Shown here one piece after another: positions 1 to 5,858 of a DNA stretch of 18,412 nucleotides. The notes below the pieces were generated by a model. It did not search any database. It was not told the DNA's origin and saw nothing but the letters and a program-made list of their open reading frames with translations. How positions within the stretch are numbered: position 1 is the first letter of the stretch; each line of letters begins with the position of its first letter. Source of the stretch: Planctomycetia bacterium (GTDB lineage Bacteria; Planctomycetota; Planctomycetia; Pirellulales; UBA1268). Location: the NCBI GenBank assembly GCA_009919445.1, contig RGBY01000020.1, forward strand, positions 1-18,412. The letters are read 5' to 3'. The translations under genes were made by a program, and so were the position numbers.

Positions 1-645
1 ACGGCGGCCAAGCCGTCTCCCTCGGTAACCGGCCAAATCACGCTCGACTACTTCTTGTTCCTGTCGAAAAGCGAGCTGGGCCGTCACCGCCTCATCTGGA
101 CCAACCAACGCGGCAATGGCGCGGGAGAAGAGGCTTGCCGCCTCATCAGCAGGCTGTACGGTTGCCGTAAGCCGGGCCAGCCGCCCTTGCTCAAGAAAGA
201 GCACGCCCCGCTGCAAGGCCGCCTCGGCAAGGAGAGCCGGTCCTGGTCGACCAGAGAGCATCTGGTCAAGCTCACGCCGAGCCTCTTCGTAGACACGCTG
301 GCGTTTCTCGAGATCAGGATCAAACCGAACAAGGGCAATCTGTTCCGCAGCCCGCCGCAACGGAAGGGTTTCACGGAAATCTGCTGACAGATCGAGATCC
401 TCAGTCAGCCGATCGAGCAGGGCGAGTGCCGTATCGTGGTAGCCTCGCTCAGAAAGCGCAGCAAGCAGACGCCGGGCAGCCTGCTCGGGGACTGTTTCCT
501 GGCTTGAGGGAGCTGACCACGCCGGCGATCCAACCGCACTCCAGACAATCCACACGAGGCACATGGCCAAGCTATTGCGGCATCTCAACCGTCCCAACTG
601 ACGACACCAGGATCGATTGCGGTGGTTGCTTTCAAGACCTGCCAT
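1..645 (-). CDS. Secreted repeat-type (TPR-like) protein, 3' end beyond the window
   Basis: This reading frame is open from an ATG at 645 to the left edge (215 codons, no stop), so only the N-terminal part is present. The N-terminus has a long basic n-region, then a hydrophobic stretch (about residues 25-40, MCLVWIVWSAVG) and an Ala-x-Ala-like cleavage site (AWSA, about residue 45), which suggests export. The mature part is helical and Ala/Leu/Arg/Glu-rich, with stretches such as AARRLLAALSERGYHDTALA that look like TPR or other helical repeats. An AGGTG lies 5 bases before the ATG and supports this start. It follows serA by 75 bases on the same strand and may be co-transcribed. The function is unknown. 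A large secreted TPR protein is the best guess from composition; the family could not be confirmed by eye. Confidence 0.72.
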   Translation of the reverse strand, partial: MAGLESNHRNRSWCRQLGRLRCRNSLAMCLVWIVWSAVGSPAWSAPSSQETVPEQAARRLLAALSERGYHDTALALLDRLTEDLDLSADFRETLPLRRAAEQIALVRFDPDLEKRQRVYEEARRELDQMLSGRPGPALLAEAALQRGVLFLEQGRLARLTATVQPADEAASLFSRAIAALVGPDEAVTAQLAFRQEQEVVERDLAGYRGRRLGRR

Positions 646-720
646 GAACGCACCTGCACGGAAAAGACTCCAACTTCCCAGGGGCAGCAACCGGCGCCGT
701 CAGCAACGAAAGCCGGTCAC

Positions 721-2361
721 CTAGCCTCGTGCCGAGGAGCCCGCCATCCAATAGGGCAGTTGGCCAGCCGCCGGCAGGGTGCAGACCCGCGCTGAGCAGA
801 CGCCATCACAGGCACGCACCTTGGCAAGTGCCTCCTGCGACGGTTCCTGATCGAGACTGAGCACCCCAATCGCGTCACCACCCGGAGCTGAGCGGCCCAC
901 CGTCATCTGGGCGATGTTGACCCCACTTCCGCCAAAAGCTGTCCCTACATTCCCGATGATGCCCGGAACATCCTGATGCATGAAGACAAGCAGGGTGCCA
1001 TCAAGGTATGCCTCAAGCCGATGCCCTTCAAGCTGCACCAGTCGGGGCATTGACCTCCCAAAAAGCGTGCCGGCCGCACGGTGCACATGATCACCGGCTA
1101 CGAGATCAACCGCAACGACGGAACTAAACGCCCCTGGATCAGTACGGCTTTGCTCGACCAGTTCAATGCCTCGCTCCCGGAGCAACATTTCGGCATTGAT
1201 GATATTGACATCTTCCAGGGCGGTCTCAAGCAGCCCTGCTGCAAAGGCAGCCGTCACCAGCCGGGTATTTCGTGACGCAATTTCTCCACGATAGGCGATC
1301 GAAACCGACTTCGGCGGATGATCGTCTAATTGTGAGAGGAGCATGCCCAGTCGCCAGCCAAGATCGAGAAAGCCACGCACCCCCTCAAGGGCTGCTGGAT
1401 CAATCGGGCTTGTGTTCACTGAATGACGAACGGTTCCTGTCTTCAGGAAATCTGTCAACAGGCCGACGCCTTCAATCGCAACCTGCGACTGTGCTTCTTC
1501 CGTACTGGCTCCGAGGTGTGGTGTAACCAACACACCAGGCAGATCAAATAGCGGGCTCTCAGTGCAGGGCTCGTCTTCAAAAACATCGAGCGCAACGCCA
1601 GCGATGACCCCGCTGGAAAGCCCTTCCAGCAGTGCCGCTTCGTCATAAATTCCGCCCCGAGCACAATTGATCAGCCGCACACCGGGCTTCAGGATTGCCA
1701 ATTCTTCCTTCCCGATGAGGTGCCGCGTATCGGCAGTCAGCGGGGTGTGGACCGTGAGGTAATCAACCTCCGGCAGCATGTCGCGGACACGATCGACTAA
1801 CTCGACGCCCAGTTCACCCGCTCGCTCGGTTGCCAGAAATGGATCGAACCCAACAACCCGCATGTCGAAGGCTCGGGCCCGCTGGGCCACCGCCTGCCCA
1901 ATTCGCCCCATGCCGACAATGCCCAACGTCTTCCCTGCAAGCTGGGCCCCCATGAACTTCCCCCGCTCCCAGCGGTGCGATCGCATGCTGGCATCAGCCG
2001 CGGCGATATTTCGCGAGAGGGCAAGAATCAATGCGAAGGCATGCTCAGCCGTGCTGACGGTGTTACCAGCCGGCGTGTTCATCACAACAATGCCTTGCCG
2101 GGTCGCGGCCTGCTTATCAATGTTGTCGGTACCAACACCAGCCCGCACGATCGCCCGCAGCCGCTGGTTACCAGCCAACACGTCAGCCGTGATCTTTACA
2201 CCGCTCCGACAGATTGCCCCATCGTGCTGGGCCAGTGCTTCCCGTAGCTCATCACCGGCGAGGCCCGTTCGAACCTCGTAACTCATTCCGGCCTCGGCGG
2301 CAGCATCGAGAAGGGCAAGCCCATCAGGGCTGAGTTTGTCGAGCACAATTATCGAGGGCAT
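721..2361 (-). CDS. serA: D-3-phosphoglycerate dehydrogenase, long ACT-containing form
   Basis: This enzyme oxidises 3-phosphoglycerate to 3-phosphohydroxypyruvate with NAD, the first step of serine synthesis in the cytoplasm. The 546-residue protein has the long layout: a substrate and nucleotide-binding catalytic part (about 1-315), an intervening ASB-type domain (about 320-445) and a C-terminal ACT domain (about 455-530, starting near LLVFMHQDVPGIIGNVG). Visible motifs are the dinucleotide loop GMGRIGQ at 150-156, catalytic Arg235 in NCARGG, Glu264 in EDEP and His282 in PHLGAST, so it looks intact. The ACT domain suggests feedback control by serine, as in this family. It lies 166 bases downstream of serC on the same strand. 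No Shine-Dalgarno sequence precedes the ATG; an inverted repeat sits there instead. Confidence 0.95.
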   Translation of the reverse strand: MPSIIVLDKLSPDGLALLDAAAEAGMSYEVRTGLAGDELREALAQHDGAICRSGVKITADVLAGNQRLRAIVRAGVGTDNIDKQAATRQGIVVMNTPAGNTVSTAEHAFALILALSRNIAAADASMRSHRWERGKFMGAQLAGKTLGIVGMGRIGQAVAQRARAFDMRVVGFDPFLATERAGELGVELVDRVRDMLPEVDYLTVHTPLTADTRHLIGKEELAILKPGVRLINCARGGIYDEAALLEGLSSGVIAGVALDVFEDEPCTESPLFDLPGVLVTPHLGASTEEAQSQVAIEGVGLLTDFLKTGTVRHSVNTSPIDPAALEGVRGFLDLGWRLGMLLSQLDDHPPKSVSIAYRGEIASRNTRLVTAAFAAGLLETALEDVNIINAEMLLRERGIELVEQSRTDPGAFSSVVAVDLVAGDHVHRAAGTLFGRSMPRLVQLEGHRLEAYLDGTLLVFMHQDVPGIIGNVGTAFGGSGVNIAQMTVGRSAPGGDAIGVLSLDQEPSQEALAKVRACDGVCSARVCTLPAAGQLPYWMAGSSARG

Positions 2362-2369
2362 AGGTCACA

Positions 2370-2383
2370 GTGGCCGTGGCCAC
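2370..2383 (-). repeat. Inverted repeat in the serA leader
   Basis: GTGGCC and GGCCAC are perfect 6-base arms separated by 2 bases, ending 8 bases before the serA ATG, where a ribosome binding site would be expected. It could be an operator half-site pair or could mask the start region. GC-rich arms of this size also occur by chance. Confidence 0.35.
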
Positions 2384-2396
2384 TTTTCCGGGGGAA

Positions 2397-2423
2397 ATTC
2401 TCGTTGTGAGTTGCTGTTGTCAA
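2397..2423 (-). promoter_or_regulatory. Candidate promoter for serA
   Basis: On the minus strand a perfect -35 hexamer TTGACA (2418-2423) is followed after 15 bases by GAGAAT (2397-2402), which matches TATAAT at 4 of 6. The spacer is shorter than the preferred 17. It lies in the serC-serA gap and would give a leader of about 30 bases carrying the inverted repeat at 2370-2383. Confidence 0.3.
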
Positions 2424-2527
2424 GCGGGAGGAAGGTGGTGAATCGCCAACCGCTTGGGCTGCGAAAGGTTCGCAACTGCGAAAGCAACGCCTCCGCAACC
2501 GCGATGGTATCCATTGGCAAAGCAGGT

Positions 2528-3445
2528 TCAGCCTTTGGCATTCCTGAAGTCGTTCATGAAATCTCGTAGGGACTGCACACCCTCGACTGGCATCGCATTG
2601 TAGACGCTGGCACGAATTCCCCCTACGGATCGGTGGCCTTTCAGGTCAGAGAGCCCCTGGGCCAAGGCTTCCGCCAGAAAGGCCTGCTCCAATTCCGGTG
2701 TCGGCAGACGGAACGTCACATTCATTTCTGACCGGCACGCCGGCTCCGCATGTCCCTGATAGAAGCCCCCGGAGGCATCAATCGCCTCGTAGAGCAGTGC
2801 TGCCTTTGCCGCATTTCGGCGGGCTACTTCTTCCAGACCACCGACATCGTTCAGCAACCAGTCGCAGACGAGGCCAAGAATATAGATCGCAAACACCGGC
2901 GGGGTGTTTGGCCGCGACCCCTTGGAAACAAACGTGCGGTAGTCGAGCATTGCCGGCAGATGCTCCCCAGAACGCTCGAGCAGATCTTTCCGAATGACGA
3001 CCGTGGTAACGCCGGCAATGCCTGCATTTTTCTGAGCACACGCATAGAGCAGGCCATAGCGAGCGATGTCGACCGGTCGTGAGAGAAAGTCACTCGAGGC
3101 GTCACAGACAAGCGGTGACTGTCCGACATCGGGCAGGCTCGGCCACTTGGCCGCTCCCGGCTGCCCTGGCAGGAGGTTCATTGGCACCATGGCGAACTGG
3201 AGACTTGCACCTCCCTGGAGCAAGACAACCTCATGGTCGTCGCCAACTCCCAGTAGCTGGTTTAAGGCGGCCAGGGTGCGATCAAGAATCTCATCGAAGG
3301 GCTTACTGCGATGACTGATTTCAAGCACCGACATACCGACGCCGGGGAGGCCTAAAAGTTCCTCCCGAGCACGCTCGAGCACGGTGACAGGCAGAACGGC
3401 CGGCCCCGCAGAGAAGTTGAACACCCTGTCAGCCACCGTTGCCAT
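2528..3445 (-). CDS. serC: Phosphoserine aminotransferase with an internal deletion of about 60 residues
   Basis: SerC converts 3-phosphohydroxypyruvate and glutamate to phosphoserine with PLP, the second step of serine synthesis. The ATG at 3445 is chosen because GGAG lies 6 bases before it; a GTG at 3460 is also in frame. The 305-residue product aligns along both ends: FSAGPAVLP (11-19), SHRSK (44-48), GGASLQF (78-84), Asp115 (PLP ring), Lys139 in AQKN (Schiff base), NTPP (180-183) and HRSVGGIRAS (271-280). Family members are about 360 residues. From recall of E. coli SerC, about 60 residues are missing between VPMNLL (87-92) and PLVCDASSD (111-119). That stretch normally carries the GSW/GYW Trp (W102 in E. 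coli) and the NETIDG Thr (T153), both PLP contacts. The frame is kept across the gap. Activity is doubtful unless the gap is an assembly error. Confidence 0.9.
   Translation of the reverse strand: MATVADRVFNFSAGPAVLPVTVLERAREELLGLPGVGMSVLEISHRSKPFDEILDRTLAALNQLLGVGDDHEVVLLQGGASLQFAMVPMNLLPGQPGAAKWPSLPDVGQSPLVCDASSDFLSRPVDIARYGLLYACAQKNAGIAGVTTVVIRKDLLERSGEHLPAMLDYRTFVSKGSRPNTPPVFAIYILGLVCDWLLNDVGGLEEVARRNAAKAALLYEAIDASGGFYQGHAEPACRSEMNVTFRLPTPELEQAFLAEALAQGLSDLKGHRSVGGIRASVYNAMPVEGVQSLRDFMNDFRNAKG
3140..3153. repeat. Inverted repeat at the serC deletion point
   Basis: CGGCCA and TGGCCG (minus-strand reading) are perfect 6-base arms with a 2-base spacer. They lie at codons about 98-102 of serC, where the conserved alignment to the family is lost. 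This may mark the deletion junction or be a chance GC-rich palindrome. Confidence 0.4.
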
Positions 3446-3605
3446 GAATTTCTCCGTCACAGTCCGAATCTGACTCCATCACGCTAGCGGCTTCTTTCCG
3501 TGAAATACGAACAGTTGCGCCCATCGTCGGTTGGAACGACTGGGGCCTCGACCCGCACCGCCATCGCCGTGCTGCCCGCGTAGGAACAAACTCGGCATTC
3601 TGCTG

Positions 3606-3635
3606 AGGATACGGGGCCACCGGGAGCAGGGTCAA
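3606..3635 (-). promoter_or_regulatory. Candidate promoter for serC
   Basis: On the minus strand TTGACC (3630-3635, 5 of 6) and TATCCT (3606-3611, 4 of 6) are separated by 18 bases, upstream of serC. The leader would be about 155 bases. This stretch may instead be coding if the TPR lipoprotein gene carries a frameshift. Confidence 0.3.
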
Positions 3636-3658
3636 CGGGCGCTGGTTTCCTCCCGAAT

Positions 3659-4387
3659 TCACCGGGGTGGGTAAGACGCTCCGCCACCAGCAGGTGCGGT
3701 GGCAATCACAGGGGCAGAGGTGTCCCCCGCAAGCGTCGCCACTTTTGCCACAACCGTCGGCTGATTGCGGTCGATCTCCAAGGCCCTGGAATAGTTGGCG
3801 AGGGCCTGCCGTGAGTCACCAGAGGCCTCTCTGATCTGCCCGAGTGCGACGAGTGCCCGGGGGTTGTCGGGGTCTAGCGCGACCGCATCAACCAGATAGT
3901 TCTCGGCATCGAATTCATCTCCCTGCTCGTGGCAGATGCGGGCCAATTCGATGCGGGGCTCAGCATTATTCGGCTCCCGAGCCGCCCACTGCTGGAGTTG
4001 CTCCAGCGCCTCGGGTGACCGCCCCGTCTCGACAAGAAGCACAGCCAGTCCCCTCTGGCAGGCCGGGTGATTTGGGCTTCTGGCCAAGCAGAGATGGTAA
4101 TACTGTTCAGCCGTCTCCAGATCGCCGGCACGGCCAAACAGTTTCGCCTGCTGGTGATACGTAGCACCGAGGTTGTAAAAACAATCGGGATTCCCAGGCT
4201 GGCTATCGAGGGCACGCTGAAAGGAATTTACGGCGCCGAGGTAGTTGCCCTGCTGATAGAGCTTTACCCCTTCGCTGGAATCCGTGCCTGAAAGGCGGCC
4301 ACAGCCCGTGATGAGTCCCAGGGCCACTGCCGCAAGCAGCAAGAGCACCCTGCGGGGTTGAATTGTCAGCCTGAAGACCTGCGGCAT
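3659..4387 (-). CDS. TPR lipoprotein
   Basis: This is a predicted membrane-anchored lipoprotein with tetratricopeptide repeats, probably a protein-protein interaction scaffold at the envelope. The start at ATG 4387 is chosen because it directly precedes a lipoprotein signal: a basic segment QPRRV, a hydrophobic run LLLLAAVALG and the lipobox LITGC with Cys29. The frame is open upstream to 4543, but that part is Arg/Pro-rich and unlike a signal. Residues about 40-220 contain at least four TPR-like units (for example GNYLGAVNSFQRALDSQPGN and SRQALANYSRALEIDRNQ). The short tail ends GGGASYPPR. No clear Shine-Dalgarno sequence is seen. The role is not known. The C-terminus may be shortened by a frameshift (see findings). 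Confidence 0.88.
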   Translation of the reverse strand: MPQVFRLTIQPRRVLLLLAAVALGLITGCGRLSGTDSSEGVKLYQQGNYLGAVNSFQRALDSQPGNPDCFYNLGATYHQQAKLFGRAGDLETAEQYYHLCLARSPNHPACQRGLAVLLVETGRSPEALEQLQQWAAREPNNAEPRIELARICHEQGDEFDAENYLVDAVALDPDNPRALVALGQIREASGDSRQALANYSRALEIDRNQPTVVAKVATLAGDTSAPVIATAPAGGGASYPPR

Positions 4388-4490
4388 ATGCAGCTCGGCA
4401 GCGGGCAGCGCTTGGGAGACTTTTCCCGAACCAGACCACCCGGCCGGGAATACGCAGACACTATCGAGCGGGCCGGGCCACCGGCAAGAT

Positions 4491-4505
4491 CGGTTCACGG
4501 AACCG
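4491..4505 (-). repeat. Small perfect hairpin after the 67-aa gene
   Basis: CGGTTC and GAACCG are perfect 6-base arms with a 3-base loop, 55 bases past the stop of the 67-aa gene and upstream of the TPR lipoprotein. No U-tract follows, so it is not a standard intrinsic terminator. Confidence 0.3.
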
Positions 4506-4559
4506 GCAGGCCGACCAATCGTGCAGCGGCAGCCTCTTGCCACCCCCCGGGAGCAGCGA

Positions 4560-4763
4560 CTACTGCCCGGTGGAAACGGGCATTACGCGGATATACCCCA
4601 GCGATCGAACCACGCCAAGGATCTCGCTCGAGCTCGGAAAACGGCGTCCCGTCGCCTTTTTGTAGTGTTCGAGAGCCTGCATGAATTCAAGCTCAGCCGA
4701 ATCGTAGTCCCGTTCACACGTGGCAGGATCGACTCCACGAAACCGAGGCGTCTGGATGGACAT
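4560..4763 (-). CDS. Small conserved planctomycete-type protein (67 aa)
   Basis: The ATG at 4763 has GGAG 7 bases before it, which fixes the start; the open frame extends further to 4871 but that part looks non-coding. The 67-residue protein begins MSIQTPRFRGVDPATCERDY, followed by a charged helix (ELEFMQALEHYKKATGR), a Phe-Pro-Ser-Ser-Ser-Glu turn and EILGVVRSLGY. I recall very similar short proteins (an ELEFM...YK...GR.FP..SE.L.V...LGY pattern) across Planctomycetota, annotated only as hypothetical. The C-terminal half resembles a small helical, winged-helix-like fold, but this is inference. It lies between the FHA protein and the TPR lipoprotein on the same strand. Its function is unknown. 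Confidence 0.85.
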   Translation of the reverse strand: MSIQTPRFRGVDPATCERDYDSAELEFMQALEHYKKATGRRFPSSSEILGVVRSLGYIRVMPVSTGQ

Positions 4764-4962
4764 GGAAATTCTCCAAAGCAGTGGTTGAACAGACCGCTGG
4801 GTGCGGGCCCCGGCCAGGGGCGAGAAAAACTGAGGGGACCCTGCCGGCCGGGCAAAGCCAGGCGGTGACACGGATCACTGCGAAAGTATGGCCCATGAGG
4901 CGCAGCGAAGCGGCACCGGTCAGAAAAAATTTCAGGCCAATTCCGGTGGTGCTGCTTGTGCC

Positions 4963-4974
4963 GGCCGTACGGCC
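4963..4974. repeat. 12-base perfect palindrome downstream of the FHA gene
   Basis: GGCCGTACGGCC is its own reverse complement and lies 16 bases past the FHA stop codon. A related string, CCGTACGGCC, lies inside the FHA gene near 5109. It could be a protein-binding site or a loop-less stem; there is no U-tract. Confidence 0.35.
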
Positions 4975-4989
4975 ACTTGACTACAAGAA

Positions 4990-5655
4990 TCAGCGATTTC
5001 CGAAGTATTTCCGGAGTGCCTCAGCCGCAGCATCACGGCTCGAACCGTCCGCCTTGGCTACCTTGGGAAGCTGGCCCGGCTTTGAACGCGACTTGAGGAT
5101 CTCTTCGACCGTACGGCCGTGGTTTGAAATATCAGAGTCGTCGTCTGACTTCCCCTCATCGGCCCCTGGCTGCTTTTCCACATTCTCAGAAGACACGACG
5201 GTTGCGGCCGCCCCCTCTTTTCCACGCGGCTCAGCAGTTCCGTGAACAATCGCTGAGTCCTCAACGGCCTGTAGAGAACGGGTCGTATCATGCATCCCGA
5301 CAGGATCGTCGCCGCCGAGCAACAGCCGAGAGATGTCCTCTTCTGTTTCCAGAGGCGGCTCCGGAGCAACAGTAACCTTCAGCTCGAGCGACCCTACCCG
5401 CACCAGATCGCCGTCGGCGAGCTGCTGGGGCTCACTGATGCGGAGGCCGTTCACAAAGGTGCCGTTGCGGCTACGGAGGTCCTCCGCCCACAACGCGTCC
5501 TCTTTTTTCACGATCGCGCAATGCCGCCGGCTTACCTCTTCACTAAGAGGCCGCAGGTCACATTCCTCGGCACGACCAATAAGAAGTTTGTCCCGTTTCA
5601 TCGAAATCGCCCGGCCGGCACGTTTGCCGGAGGCGATGATCAGTTTGGAGATCAT
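4990..5655 (-). CDS. FHA-domain protein with conserved C-terminal tail
   Basis: This 221-residue cytoplasmic protein has an N-terminal forkhead-associated domain (about 1-95), which binds phosphothreonine peptides. The core residues are present: Gly27-Arg28 (IGR), Ser42 to His45 (SRRH), Asn64-Gly65 in RSRNGTF and Asn69-Gly70. The middle (about 96-190) is acidic, low in complexity and probably disordered. The protein ends in a short helical motif, DAAAEALRKYFGNR (208-221), which I recall as a recurring tail of planctomycete FHA proteins and which may be a docking peptide. No kinase or phosphatase gene lies nearby, so its partner is unknown. A weak AGG lies 4 bases before the ATG. It follows gcvH-lplA by 203 bases, a gap that could hold its own promoter. 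Confidence 0.92.
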   Translation of the reverse strand: MISKLIIASGKRAGRAISMKRDKLLIGRAEECDLRPLSEEVSRRHCAIVKKEDALWAEDLRSRNGTFVNGLRISEPQQLADGDLVRVGSLELKVTVAPEPPLETEEDISRLLLGGDDPVGMHDTTRSLQAVEDSAIVHGTAEPRGKEGAAATVVSSENVEKQPGADEGKSDDDSDISNHGRTVEEILKSRSKPGQLPKVAKADGSSRDAAAEALRKYFGNR

Positions 5656-5763
5656 ACAACCTGTCTCGAACAGAGTTCATAGCAACCATAAGGAACCCCC
5701 GGATCGCTTCTGATGAGTTGGGACAAATGAAAAACTCAGTCACGAACCAATACCCAAACGCTA

Positions 5764-5780
5764 TCACTCTGAGCGAGTGA
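5764..5780 (-). repeat. Inverted repeat in the leader of the FHA gene
   Basis: TCACTC and GAGTGA are perfect 6-base arms with a 5-base loop, in the 203-base gap between gcvH-lplA and the FHA gene. It lies about 80 bases past the fusion gene stop. It may be an operator for the FHA gene or a weak stem for transcript end protection; no U-tract follows. Confidence 0.3.
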
Positions 5781-5858
5781 AGTCCAGTGGAGCCAGACCA
5801 CGACCCCTCGCATGAGCGGCCAGACCACCAGCAGCGATGGCGACCGGCTTTTTCCCGC

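Noticed and set aside
55..387. Open frames on the plus strand at the left edge
   Set aside because: They run antisense to the minus-strand frame from 645 to 1, which has a signal peptide and repeat-like composition. They have no recognisable domains.
2260..2285. tRNA-like TTCGAACC string
   Set aside because: It lies inside serA coding sequence and has no flanking acceptor or anticodon stems.
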